64,000 nt of DNA from Tetragonia tetragonoides (lineage: Eukaryota > Streptophyta > Magnoliopsida > Caryophyllales > Aizoaceae), in NCBI GenBank assembly GCA_038025085.1, contig CM076148.1, positions 38,585,691 through 38,649,690 of the forward strand. The letters run 5' to 3'. A program made the position numbers and the translations under genes. The notes under the pieces were generated by a model. It made no database searches and was not told the origin of the DNA. It saw only the letters and a program-made list of their open reading frames with translations. Positions 23,997 through 37,172 of this stretch are shown here, in pieces; the stretch's first letter is position 1, and every line of letters starts with the position of its first letter.

Positions 23997-25344
23997 GTTT
24001 TTTTTCACAGTTGAGAGAATGAAGCGGAGAAGCACCTTTAACAAATCTCACCTTCAAATAAAGTAAATTTTGAAGTAGGGTTAGGTTAATCCAGGCCCTT
24101 TTTGAGCAGCAAGTGATGGGTACTCGATGTCCGTTCCGGTTACAAATGGGCCGACCCACTTAATAATTTTTATTTTAGAAAACACTTAAAATTTTAAACA
24201 GGTCAAAATAGGCCGGCCCGACTCATGACCGTGTGTTTTGGTGAATACATATTTTTGTTTTTGTAAGAACAGTAGCTTGCTTAGATAGTAATATGAGCAC
24301 GGAGTCTTTTCTTTGTTCCATTTTTGCAGTGCCTTAAATTACTTAGCATCATATTCATATATACTCAATACTCATCTGTATGCAAGATGAACACTGCTAT
24401 ATATGGCATGGCACTTGTCTATTGTTCATTGAGCTGAAGTGCGCGCCTTGAGGCCGTGGGGGTTTTGGAAATCAGTGACACTAAAAGAATGTTGGAAGAA
24501 TTGATGAGGAGTCTCAACGGAATTGAGTTGATCTTTATAGGGAAATTATAGGAAATTGGTTAATTGAGTCTCGTTCGCGGGCGCTTAGTCTATAGCACTG
24601 ATAAGTTTGGTACATACCCTGCATGGTTAAACAGTTTGAATTAATATGTTGAATACTGGATTTTATCTACAAACCAATACTAGTATTCATTTGATTCTTC
24701 TTCTTCTTTTGTTAATATTTTATTTGGTGCCCATTCATCCCAATAGCTTTGTGAAGGCAGTAAGTTTCTATATGTTTATGAGTTATGACTATGAACTGTC
24801 AAGAAATTAAACAATGAAGCATTAAGAGTTACAGCTCTAACTTGAAGGCTTTGCAACTGGAAAACATGTTTCTGAACTTGGCATTGTATCTAGGTTCTCA
24901 ACCTCGACCACATTACATACAGTTGATACAGCAATAACTTCTTAATTTTTGAAATAGTACTCTGAATTTCTTCTATCAGGAAATCACAAGCAGGTCTTTC
25001 TTAGGGTATTAATCATCATTTTCAGCTGTATCGACTGAAGGCAGATTGGCTCTATAAATAGTAAACATCAGGTAGTACTGCTAACTTGAGAAACTGTGGA
25101 TCCGAGGGAAGTCGGAGAATACTTTTAAGCAGCAATTTGTTTGAGGCCAGATTCATGGTAAAATCACTGAACTGAATTATACAGGGGTGTTTGATAGTGC
25201 CTCATTGTCTGAAGTGGTAGATTGAGGAAGAGTTAGAGGAGACAGTCATTAGCTTATTAATTTATCTATTTCTACAACGAGTGGTTCTGGCCTGCAGGAT
25301 ATCAACTTATTGAAGTAACTATTGATTTGATCAGGATCTTGCAT

Positions 25345-25991
25345 GTTCTATTGTTCAAATTCTGTGTGATTGTTAAGAAGTTATGGAGACAGGTCGTTGT
25401 GACTTTATATTTGGGTTTGTATGGTGATTTTTGGGGTTCTTACCTTGTTTATTGCTTCTGGTTGCTATTTGCAATGTGTTTTTGACATCTGGGTTCACTC
25501 CGGATTTGGTTGTTTATCCCGGCATAGTTGAGGAGTTTATGTTTTCCGTAGTATTTGCAAACACGTTAATTGCTTGGAACATTGCAGTTGTAATCTCTGT
25601 TTTGGAGGATGCATCAGGTCCTCAGGCATTGCTAAGGTCTAGTATTTTGATCAGGGGTCAGATTCATGTGGGTCTTTTGATGTACTTGGGTCGACAATAG
25701 GGATGGCGTTTGTGCAGGTTTGAGCATAGAGTGAAGAGTTGAAGACATGCTTTCCTTTTACAGTCATAGCTTCTAGAATATGGGAAGTGCCACTACTGGT
25801 GATCATGTATTTCTTTGTAGTATTTCTTTGTAGTGCTCATTGACTCTATGATGACCGCAGTTTCCTACTTTAGCAGTCAGTGTTTTAGCATGGAAGCTGC
25901 GAGCAAATAAGAAATCTCAGCCAATTTTGGAGATGGCTACTACAACCCCAAGGGCGACCCCGGAGTAATGTGAGAATGCAGTTGGTTGAAT
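25345..25991 (+). pseudogene. Truncated, frameshifted copy of the membrane-protein gene
   Basis: It corresponds to the parental gene from about 14435 to the stop at 15050. An 89-aa open stretch (25431-25700) keeps VVISVLEDASGPQALLRSSI with few changes. It breaks after MYLG, where the parent reads GGGTCGACAATAGGG but the frame has shifted. A duplicated TATTTCTTTGTAG (about 25808-25834) and other indels follow. The first ~155 codons and the start codon are absent, so no functional protein is expected. Confidence 0.85.
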
Positions 25992-27325
25992 GGTCATTTT
26001 TGAGAGCTCTTGTCAGCCATTAGAAAGTATGCTGCTTGGAAAGAAATGTCAGGGACTCGTTTGGACCTAATACCCAATGTTCTTCTCCTTTAGGACGTGA
26101 GTTTACCTGTGCTTATGTTGACTATCTGGTTCTTTCTTTAACTAATTTCAGTAATTTGTGTCATTACATGGCATCCTTATTGTTTCACAATTCGAAAGCT
26201 TTTTGCAAGGGTGAGCCAGCCTGCACTTAATCTTTAAGAATCTTGAGTATTGATGAACAAGCACCTCCTTCTTACTTTTTATTTTTATTTTAAAAATTAA
26301 ATCACGACTTTGGTAGTACATGATGATGATATTTCCTTTTTAAATGTAATAGGTGCCATTTTGCATCCTGAACTGAAAATTACTTACAAGTGCAGCCAAC
26401 AGCCCAGCTAGTTACCTGAGCACTGTAAGCAATATTTCTGTCATTGAGTTGCTATATAGATTCACTTGTGATCACATTGATGGTTATCTTAGTAGCAGAA
26501 AGTACGTTCTGAGTTGTTTACAGTCTACAGATAGGCTCGCAACACTAGCTTGCTAATATGACCTCTTCTGACTCATTGCGTTTTGCAGGAATCTGCAAGG
26601 TAGATCAGCTGTGTCTCGATGGATAGTAACACCAGGTCCTGAAAACTGTAGAAGCTGTGGATTCCAGGGGAGTCAGGGTTAGAATGCTGGTCTATTACAA
26701 CACTGAATTATTCAAGGATGTTTGAATTCTGTTTCAGGACTGAATTAGATTTGGGTTCAGTGTTGGTTGCTGAACTCGGGCCCAGATTATTCAGGTCAGA
26801 CCAGCCCCCCTCTTTCCCCATTTGCAGCAGGTCAGTGGCTGCTGACCCTAGCGCCTTTTACAAGTATAATAGGCCTCAACAATTATTAAGCCCTGCTTCT
26901 TGAAGTATACCTTTTGCTCTGGGTCTTTTGAAGGTTGTCAAGGGTAGTAAAGTACGACAACGGATCGTATAACATCTTGCTAGTTGTTGTTATGGTCGAA
27001 GACATTCATGTGACTTGCTGTTCTTTGTTCGAAAGAATTGAAATGCAGGAGAATTGGGGAGGTTGGTGTGATAAACCCATTTACTAAGCTTATCTTGATT
27101 AATAAAGTTCGTATATAAATACTGCTAAATTTCAGTATAACTGACTAGTGAGAACCAAAATCAAAGAACAGGACACCTGGTGTAAACATTAGTAGTCCTG
27201 AAAGAAGTACACATATAAGGGGAGCAAGCGGAGGCTCAAAAGCCAGAGCGCGCCTTGTTATGCTACAATCAACAGATGAAGATGGCTCAGTGCAAAAAAG
27301 CTACAATCCACACCTAGTAAACTTG

Positions 27326-28459
27326 TTATTTTTGAAGTAGCAGAAGACTTTCCTCATAGGAGAAATGTTCTGTAGGGGTGTGGTGTACCTTCAACACCTT
27401 GATTTTCTGGCTCGGAGGATTACACACCAAAAGACAGCGACCCGGACTATGTGAAATCTGGGTATGTAAAACTATCTCACCCTCCATATCCATCTCCAAG
27501 GGAATATAGGACCAGTAGAGATCATATTCCGATTGATCAACGCTTATTAGAGCCGTCCAAGAGTCATAAACTCCATACTCTTTCATTACCCATACATCCC
27601 ACATGACGTGTTGGTCATGGTCGCCATCTTTCTTAGCAATGAATATAGCGAGCATGTCCTTGTAAACAAACATCGACCATTTTCCCATGTAACAACAACT
27701 CGGGGCATTCATGATTTCAGGCTCCATAATATACCCAAACTCCTCCTTATCGAAATCGAAGTACATGATACTATGCTTTAGGTTGTCATAGATTGTTACT
27801 AACCAATAACATGCCCCTTTGTAGTAAAGGCTTGACGATAAAATCTTTGCTAGTGGTTTGGCCTTGATGGTAACCCAAGTATTTTTCGTTGGCGAATACA
27901 CCTTCACCCATGAATCGTGCTTCTTGTTTTGGTGGTTGATCAAGATGATTTTGTAGTCTTTGCTATGGGGAGCATATCCGAACTCATATTTATAACTCAT
28001 ACTAATATACATGCTATTAGCATTATTATTGAATGAGTTCACCCGTTTGTATTGCCTAATGGCAGGGTTAAAAATATAAATATCGTAAGGGTTACTCGTT
28101 CGAGTATACACGAGTAGGCACAATATCCCGTGACATGATCTGACTGTTGCTGTATGAGAAATCAAATCCATGTTGGGTATTCGTAAGGGTACTCTCGCAA
28201 CAACCTCGAACGAGTTATCGTATAAATACGTAGTAAATAGATCACCATTAGTATAGGATATAGAAACCCATTGAGGACGACGGGGTTTATTATTGTAGAT
28301 AGAATTATTGTTCAAGCTATGATGGCGATGAAGAGTGCAAAAATCATCGTTAGTGATAATGGAATACCATGATTTGCAAACAAGCAGAAATCGTACAAGG
28401 GATTTGGAGGGTAAGTACGAGAGAATATTGACATGGATGTCATAAGGTATGTCTACCAT
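27326..28459 (-). CDS. Intact F-box/FBA protein, copy C
   Basis: 377 aa, intronless, starting at the ATG at 28459 (MVDIPYDIHVNILSYLPSKS). The F-box spans about residues 3-45 (LPSKSLVRFLLVCKSWYSII), the SKP1-binding part of an SCF E3 ligase. The rest is an F-box-associated (FBA) domain, about 95-375, with the family landmarks GYAPHSKDYKI, TWVTIKAKPLAKI, YYKGACYWL, VWVMKEYGVYDSW and LVCNPPSQKIKVL. It belongs to the large, fast-evolving CPR1-like/FBA plant group, for which substrates cannot be predicted. It is the only uninterrupted member among four reverse-strand copies in 18-32 kb. The frame continues upstream of the ATG without a better start. An 11-base T run lies just before the ATG (plus-strand T at 28461-28471). 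Confidence 0.87.
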   Translation of the reverse strand: MVDIPYDIHVNILSYLPSKSLVRFLLVCKSWYSIITNDDFCTLHRHHSLNNNSIYNNKPRRPQWVSISYTNGDLFTTYLYDNSFEVVARVPLRIPNMDLISHTATVRSCHGILCLLVYTRTSNPYDIYIFNPAIRQYKRVNSFNNNANSMYISMSYKYEFGYAPHSKDYKIILINHQNKKHDSWVKVYSPTKNTWVTIKAKPLAKILSSSLYYKGACYWLVTIYDNLKHSIMYFDFDKEEFGYIMEPEIMNAPSCCYMGKWSMFVYKDMLAIFIAKKDGDHDQHVMWDVWVMKEYGVYDSWTALISVDQSEYDLYWSYIPLEMDMEGEIVLHTQISHSPGRCLLVCNPPSQKIKVLKVHHTPTEHFSYEESLLLLQK

Positions 28460-28794
28460 GTTTTTTTTTTTCACAGTTAAGAGAAGTGGAGAAACAACGG
28501 TCTTAACTAATAACCTCACGTTTTGCTATCAAAAAAAAAAAAATAACCTCACGTTTGAAGTAGGTTAGGTATTTATTTAATTTTCTTAGGGTTTGCTTCT
28601 TTTTCTCCAAGGTTTTTTTTCTAGGGTTTGCTTTTTTTTTTTTTTTTTTTTTGGCTCGTCCAAAGATTGTGCGATTGTATTAAGAAATCGAACAAAGTTG
28701 CCAGTAAAATACGCATATGCATCCATATACTGATATACACGTATGGTACACTACTAATACTCGTGGCGTGCCTCATTGCGCCCGGAATATGTCT

Positions 28795-28908
<114 letters not shown>

Positions 28909-29595
28909 TAGTTATCGATCAAGCCCGTGCGATGCTCGGGTTGGTGTCAATACTTTTTTTGTATTTATACGTTAATTAATTATCAGATTAATTAGTTGCA
29001 TTTTTCTAGTCTGCGACCTTTTGAACTTGATAAAACTAAACTGAATTGAAATTAGGTTTAGGAGAACAATGTAGTTTAAATCGGCCACCTCGAATATGTC
29101 TTAAGCGGTAAAGCCTTAGCACTGCACTATATTATTAATGTGTTGTATTTTTTATACTTAAAAAGTACTCCTACCAATTGTCTAGATACTGCACATTTTT
29201 GTTTTTTTTTTATATATTGATTGATTTTTTCTATACACTTACCGTGATGCCAAAATAGAAAAAAATCACCAGAATTTCAAAAACAAAATTTTTGACTACA
29301 TCTCAAGTTGAGCAGAAAATTGGCTACTTTTGACTATTTGAGTTTACTCACTACTCAGTGTGTGTAAGCTACTCCTTGACCCCATATATTGGGCTGAAGT
29401 ATAATTATTGAGCTGGGCCTTTCCATATAATGTAACCATAGGTCCATAACCGTGCGGCTAGTAGCAGCTCGTAAGTGCATAACCCTACCTTAGGTTTCAA
29501 TTCATATTTACTCACACCAACGTGGCATTAATTAATTTTTTAGGCGTAATTAAGGGGTTCTTCCCCGTTTCACGTGAATAAGCCTAACAATGGTG

Positions 29596-29635
29596 CACAT
29601 TCACATTCACATTCACATTCACATTCACATTCACA
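29596..29635. repeat. Hexamer CACATT tandem repeat and nearby C run
   Basis: CACATT is repeated at least six times in perfect tandem. A run of about 17 C follows at 29800-29816. Confidence 0.95.
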
Positions 29636-30029
29636 TACCCTATGAAATTCAACTAAGCATTCTCTCATACCTAGCATCAAAATCCCTTTTTCGTTATCAT
29701 TTTACGATAAATCATTCAACATGGTTTCATATCAACCCTTTAAACTCCCTAGCATATCTTCAAAGGTAAACCTGGATACTCCTGTCCAGTCTCGCAGCAC
29801 CCCCCCCCCCCCCCCCTGATGGCACCAACCCCTTACATCAAGTCTTGAACACATTGGAAGCACATCCTAGCAAGCCTATATATCTTTTGTTTTACGTCTC
29901 CCTAGCCACGCTAACCACATAAATACTTCCACACTTCATGAACTGTGAAAGTGTGAAGTTCTCCAACTTTGACATCTCTCACAGATATCACTGTGAAATT
30001 TCCTTTCCAATATGTAACGCCAATAATAC

Positions 30030-30165
30030 AGGGTAGCAAACTTATCAGTGTTATAGACTAAGCACCCGCGAACGAGATACACATGTGATCAATCTATTTA
30101 CCCAATTAACCAAATTCTAATCAGTAGGAGTAAATTCATTCAGAATGTTACAACGTAAATTTACA
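30030..30165 (-). repeat. Inverted copy of the start of segment B/C
   Basis: On the minus strand this reads GAATGTT... AGAATTTGGTTAATTGGGTA... and ends with CACTGATAAGTTTGC. It corresponds to 20915-21060 (and 24485-24615) in opposite orientation. It sits about 160 bases beyond the stop of F-box copy D. Confidence 0.7.
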
Positions 30166-30325
30166 ACATTCACAGTGTGTAGCTCCACTGAGAAGATTAT
30201 TCAGAGCTGGGACTTGAAACATTGTTCTGGTCAATAAATAACTAAACATGAAGAGCATACTAGTGTTAACTAATTATTTGAGATCAGCTTGCAACATATA
30301 ACAGCAGAACAAAGGAAATCAAGCT

Positions 30326-31507
30326 TCAGATGGACAATATACTTTGTTGTTTCTTAAGTACAAGAAGACTACTCTCCGCATAGGAACAAATTCTGGGATG
30401 GCTCTGCACATTCAACACCTTCATTTTCCGACTCCAAGGATTACACACCAAAAGGCGTACCTTTGAGTTTTCGACATGGGAGGCATGTACCACAATCTCA
30501 CCATCAATATCCTTCTCCAAAGGTGTATACGTACATGGTTGATAATATTGATTTCAATAATCCACACTCGTAAAAGGTATCCAAGAATCATACACTCCAT
30601 TCTCCTTCATCACCCATACATGCCATATACCTTCCAAAAGTGAAGAATTGCTCTTACAATAGGATACCGCGAGCATGTCCTGGTAAACAAATAGCGCCAA
30701 GTTACTGAAACAGAAACCAACCTCACCCCTTGATGGATTTAAGATTTCTGAAGGCTCCATAATGTATACAAATTCCTCAACATCAAGGTTAAAGCACTTT
30801 ATACACATTAGTCCACCTTCCCTTTTTATTAACCAATAACATGCTCCATTGTAATAAACACTTTCTTTCCTATAGAAACCTCTTATTCCTAGAGGTTGTT
30901 GGTTGTCTTCGTCAATGGTATTAGTCCAAGTATTTTTCCTTTAACGAATACACTCTAGACCCTATAGCTTCGATCACAACAACCTTGTAATCGTCGCTTT
31001 GAGGGGCATATCCGAACCCAAATACAATAACTTTAGTAATATAAGGAGGAGTATTCGATTGGTTGAACGAGATCACCCGCTTAATGAATTGGCCTTGGCC
31101 TATACCAGGATTAGAGATATCAAAATCATAACGATCGTCACTCATAATTATTGGAGACGAATAATAAGTACGAGTAACAATGCTTATGCACAATAATCCA
31201 TTACTTGAACCGATGATTTTTACCTTTGAAGATATGCTAGAGAGTTCAAAGGGTTCATATGAAACCATGTCGAATGATTTATCGTAAAATGATAACGTTC
31301 TAAAGCAACGATTAGTAGTTTTAGTGAAGGACAAAGAAATCCAACGACGACGAGAGTTATTATAGTGGTGGTGATGGTGTGAAAATCATGGTCATTTATA
31401 ATAGAATACCATGATTTGCAAACAGATTGAAAACGGAAAAGGGATTTTGATGCTAGGTATGAGAGAATGTTTATTTGAATTTCATAGGGTATGTGAATGT
31501 GCACCAT
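30326..31507 (-). pseudogene. F-box/FBA gene copy D, diverged and multiply disrupted
   Basis: It starts MVHIHIPYEIQINILSYLAS at 31507, with F-box sequence to about 31380. The frame then changes near 31370 into 30921-31334 (FGFGYAPQSDDYKVVVIEAI). It breaks again near 30940, after which only short in-frame pieces remain: 30554-30808 with VWVMKENGVYDSW and 30326-30520 with LLVCNPWSRKMKVLNV. A TAA interrupts around 30552. At least three lesions and clearly lower similarity than A-C make this an older dead copy. Confidence 0.83.
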
Positions 31508-32164
31508 TGTTAGGCTTTTTTTTCTTGGTGAGACCATTGTTAGGCTTTACATCACAGAGGGTATGTGCACCATTATATGATTGTTGACTTTGAAACTAAG
31601 GTAGGGTTACGATAGGCCCGCACGGTTATGGGCTTATGTTTACGATAGTACAGTAGTACTAGGGCCTGCTCAATAAGTATATTTCAGCCCAACATATGGT
31701 ATGAAGGAGTAGCTAACCGAACGCCCGGTGTAAGAATGAATCGACTTCGTCAATGTAGCACAATCAAAGGGTATGTATGGTTCTTAGAAAATAGAAACCG
31801 AAAGTTATTAAGGCATAGGATATAGGAATTAAACATATAACATCGTCTTACCAAACCACTCAGAAAACTACTTCGGAAGGAATCCGTTAGCTCCTGCAAA
31901 TGCAAATTCTTTAGGTGGAGTGGAGCTATTTTGTGCACGTCTCTGACAAAATTCAAATTATATAATGGTGAAACAATTTTTTCTAAAGTTTATTTACGAA
32001 CAATACAACTATTCATGGGATTGATGTGTATATCAAGCCTATCCATTTTAAACATGGTAAAGAAAAATATAAGTTGAGATACATACTGTAAATTATTAAT
32101 ATCACTAGTACGAATGTACCATCGATATAAATTTCAGTGCGAGATAAATAGATCAGTATGTGAG

Positions 32165-32727
<563 letters not shown>

Positions 32728-32733
32728 GGAATT

Positions 32734-33032
32734 AGGCTATATTTGATTCAATTGAATTTTATGTAACTTAACTTAACTTAACTTAACTTAACTGAACTTA
32801 ATGAGACTGAACTGGACTGAAATGAACTGAACTTAATTGCCCTGAACTGAACTTAAACGCCCTGAACTGAACTTAACTGAAACTGAATTATTATAATTAC
32901 TACAATCATTATAATTATTTTTACATACTTATTATAATAAGAATAAGGATAATCTGAACTGAACTAAACAGAATAGTACTGAACTGAACTAAAATTAATT
33001 TAAGTAAAATTAAGTTGAATCAGATAGAGCCT
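32734..33032. mobile_element. Second MITE-like element with TIRs
   Basis: The left end AGGCTATATTTGATTCAA and the right end TTGAATCAGATAGAGCCT are 18-base inverted repeats with two mismatches. The interior consists of ACTTA/ACTGA pentamer repeats (AACTTAACTTAACTTAACTG). It directly abuts the previous element, six bases away. Confidence 0.75.
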
Positions 33033-33139
33033 TATAGTTGAGACTTTGAGAGAAGTGGAGAAGTACCTTTAACATACTAGATTTTGCACTATTACAATTA
33101 CTTGCTTTATTTCTTTTCTAAAATGCTTCTGCACTTCCA

Positions 33140-33690
<551 letters not shown>

Positions 33691-33734
33691 ACTGGACATC
33701 GGAGGCTAATCCACGTTTTTTGGGTACAAAAAGC

Positions 33735-34330
33735 ATGACTCCTCACCATCCCGTGCCGCGAAACCTACCCACAAGCCCTCTACTATTATAGTGAGGTCTC
33801 ATAATTTTTCTCAAATTTTTTGATATTTTTTCCATTTTTCATCGTATTTTTTAAATTAAAAATTCAATTAAACAGCTACAATATCTTTCCGTAACTTAGT
33901 AATATACTTGAAAAGTTTGAGGTGAAACTTTTGAAAAATAATTCTCCAAACTCTAAAATACCCACTATGAAAGTTATGCACTGGGCTTTGCATGTCTACT
34001 GACTGCTTTTGTTAGAACACTAAACTTTATAAGACTCTTTAGTGCTGGGTAGTTCATTGAGTGAGGGCTTGTGGGCGAAGAAAGGCAAGCGACGCGGGAT
34101 GAAGCCATTATGAAAGTTATCCACTAGGTATGTCTACCCTACGATTTTGGGTACCGAGCTTGGTTCACTACCACCCCATACCACCAAACCTACCCCAAAC
34201 CCTCTCTACTATTATAGTAAGGTCTCATAAATTTTCCAAATTTTTTTGAAGCGATTTCTAACCTTTTTGATATTTTTTCTGTTTTCAGCGTAACTTTTAA
34301 TTAAAAACTAAATTAAATAGTTTTAAACAT
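33735..34330. repeat. Pair of direct repeats (CTACTATTATAG family)
   Basis: Around 33735-33870 and 34165-34330 the same series occurs: AAACCTACCC, ACCCTC/GCCCTC, CTACTATTATAGT, AGGTCTCATAA, a T-rich stretch with TTTGATATTTTTTC, then an A-rich stretch. An inverted relative lies at 43445-43510, just before the satellite array. No coding potential was seen. Confidence 0.6.
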
Positions 34331-35243
34331 TTAAGTTGGTATAACAGTTCAGAAAAAATAATGTAAAACAATATATAGTACTAAACTTAATGAAGTTGGT
34401 GAGTTATTTTGAAAGCAAAGGAGGTGTAGATACCAAATGACTATTAGCAAACACAAAGAGAATTATGAAGAACCTTACCAAAATTGGGAATGGTTGTACC
34501 CGGAAAGATGGCTGACGGTCGTGATGAGATCCAAATACGAACATCGAACATATTGGAAGGTAGGAGATAAATTGATGGTGTGTGGTTTCATCATCTATTC
34601 ATGAGAGATGAATTAGCTTCTCTTTTTTTTACTCATCAATATGTGAGAAAAATTAGCAACTACTCAATTTCTTGGATTTGTAACGTTTGGAAACTTGTGA
34701 GAATGAAGGGAAGAGGATGAAGGAGTCATTAAACTCCATTATGTTTTTGTAACGTCTGATTGTTGCTACTTTCTCTATCTTTTTTTTTTTATTTTTATTT
34801 TTACTGGACATAAGTCATATGCCATGTCATAAGTAAATGGACACGTCATTCGGGAATTTAGCAGCTGAGGTGCCGAGTTCTGATTTAATTATTGTGTTTT
34901 AATCTAATTATATAGATTTGAAAATTCAGCGGCTGATGTGGTGCATTCTGGTTTAATCTTGCGTTTTAATCTAATTATATAAATTACCCTAATTATCATT
35001 TTATATTTTATTTCCCTTCTTAAAAGCGAACATCATTCATTCTTATGCTTCAACAAAATTGAATCTCTAACAAGAAAATGAATTTTAAAAATAGATCACT
35101 TGTACAAATTTTTTATAACACTGTATCTCTAATATAACAAAATGACAAGCTATTTGCACTTTCAAATGACAATAATTTTGAACTTTTGGACTATCACAAA
35201 ATTTTTATAGACGGTTTTACTGTAATTTCCGATCCATTACCAG
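34331..35243. other. AT-rich intergenic sequence, nothing recognised
   Basis: No open frame resembles a known family. A motif containing TGATTTAATTATTGTGTTTTAATCTAATTATA is partly repeated twice around 34880-34985. Confidence 0.4.
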
Positions 35244-35619
35244 GAGTGCGTTCTTTTCCACTTATTTTTACTGATTCTCACTGATTGAGTAAGGTTCTCC
35301 CACTGATTTCCACTGATTGAGTAAGATTCTGTCATTGATTCCCACTGATTGAGTAAGGTCCTGCCACTGATTCTCACTGATTCAATAAGGTCTTGTCACT
35401 GATTCTGTGAGTAGAAATGTGGGTCCTGCCACTGATTTCCACTGATTGAATAAGGTCCTGTCACTGATTCTGTGAGTAGAAATGTGGGGTCCTGCCACTG
35501 ATTGAATAAGGTCATGTCACTGATTCTCACTGATTGAGTAAGGCCTTGCCACTGATTCCCGCTGATTGAGTAAAATCTTGCCATTGATTTCCACTGATTG
35601 AGTAAAGAAAGAATACACC
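35244..35619. mobile_element. MITE-like element built from ~32-bp CTGATT repeats (copy 1)
   Basis: The ends GTGCGTTCTTTTCCACTT and AGTAAAGAAAGAATACACC form imperfect inverted repeats. The interior is about ten degenerate direct repeats of a ~32-bp unit (CACTGATTGAGTAAGGTCTT and relatives). A second copy is at 42610-42944. Confidence 0.7.
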
Positions 35620-37172
35620 CCAATCCTACTTTACTTTAGCTAACTAGCTGTAGAAGCTGTAGAATAGGAAGAAACAAAGAGTGAGGTGGGGGTAGAATGG
35701 AAGTAATAAGAGCAAAATTCCTACAGCAACCAAATGACAATGAAAAAAAGGCAGGGTCATTGACATTTCTCTTTCAACCTGCTACAAAACTCTGTTTTGC
35801 TACATGTACAATCTATTGTATATTATACTCTACTTCTTATCACATTAATACCCTTATACTATACACAAGTAGGCAAAATCAGAGAATCAGAAAGTCTATT
35901 GATAAGTAGTTTTCCACTGCCTTTAATTTGCAGTATCCAATATTATTCTGAACCTGCCAGAATAATATTGGCCACTTGTTATTTTAGCTATTAGATACAT
36001 AGGTTCTGATCATCCTATTACTCTTAATTCTTTCCTTCTTTTCATTAACATAATCAATTTAAAGTGACTGCTGAAATATTCACTGTTCAGTATTTCAGTT
36101 CCCCACACACCTTCCTGTATGTCCTATCTATATCATATAGTAAATGCCAAGTTTTGTACAATTTGTCTCACTCTTCTTTCTTGTTCAGTTGTTCCTCTTT
36201 GTTTTCTGTCAACCTGGAATTGTTTTTCAGGACTATTTTTTGGATTATGTGAAGGCTATGAGAAATTTAACCTATCACGTGAATGGAAAATATTAAGTCC
36301 ATTTCATTATCCGGATATGTCTAGGTCGTCTCGAGTTCAACTTCTCAAAATTTTCACTGAGATTATTCCACTAAAAAAAATACAGTAAGTTGTTACCAAA
36401 AAAAATAAAAATACAGTAAGTAAATTTAAACTGACAATTACTCATAATGTTACAATTTGGTATCCTGACTTGTAGGCATTTCAAAGGGTGAGATAGTTGG
36501 CCAAAGAATTTAAGGTTACTCTATACCCAATACGAAATTCAAACCCTCGATCTTGACTAAGGATGATTGAGTTCCTACCATTCATAATGTTACATGCACT
36601 TAGCACTTTCGAATGTTAACTTATTGTCAAACCAAAATCAATAACAGTGCTCCGGAAGGGTTTTACAAATTTAATAGTATTTTTTAATATTACTATTTAT
36701 TCCACTTAGCACAAATATATGCTTAAATTCATTTTCATCACAATAATTGAACTTGTCTAATTAAGTAGAATTACTTGAATTGAGTTACTTGGGGATCTCA
36801 TCTCCAAGGCAACACAATTCATGGAATGAAACAATCAAATCCAACATTCTAAAACAAGATAAAGATAGTACGAGTGTATAATATAACCCTTGTTTGCAAG
36901 TGCTAGTGAAAGGTCTACATCGGCGTGTTTATTGGGTCTTTAATTGGTGAACTGGTGTTTTCTGATGTGTTTTTAGGCTTCTTACTCTCAACGCATACGT
37001 CATGACAATGCACCTTATTGTCCATGTTTTGAAGGATCATGAATGATATTTCCTCCCTCAACCTAAGCTTGATCTACACATTGAGTAATAGACAGTTAAA
37101 CTTACTATTGATTAGAATCTAAACACTAACTAGCTTCTGATATATTCATCAACATAAACATCAGGGAGAAAA
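35620..37172. other. Intergenic space and AGO7 3' flank
   Basis: No gene was found. The portion just before 37172 is probably AGO7 3' UTR. A weak tRNA-like SINE head may lie on the minus strand at about 36520-36590 (a TTTGAATTTCG B-box-like string), but the A-box is poor. Confidence 0.4.

Larger units (their letters stand above)
20890..24100. repeat. Segmental duplication copy B
   Basis: It parallels copy C (24470-28520): both start with a TGACACTAAAAGAATGTTGG block. Both then carry a 3'-flank-like block, a junction into a membrane-protein gene fragment, another 3'-flank block and a reverse-strand F-box copy. In B the gene fragment is only about 46 bp (21745-21790). It then joins directly to sequence equivalent to 16955 onward, with the shared string TTGTG at the join. 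Confidence 0.75.
24470..28520. repeat. Segmental duplication copy C
   Basis: Same block order as copy B, but with a longer membrane-protein gene relic (25345-25991) and an intact F-box gene. Relative to the parental 3' flank it lacks sequence equivalent to about 16160-17400: 26500-26590 is followed by AATCTGCAAGGTAGATCAGC, the equivalent of about 17395. B and C share the left border of the gene relic, so one derives from the other or both come from the same truncated intermediate. Confidence 0.75.
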
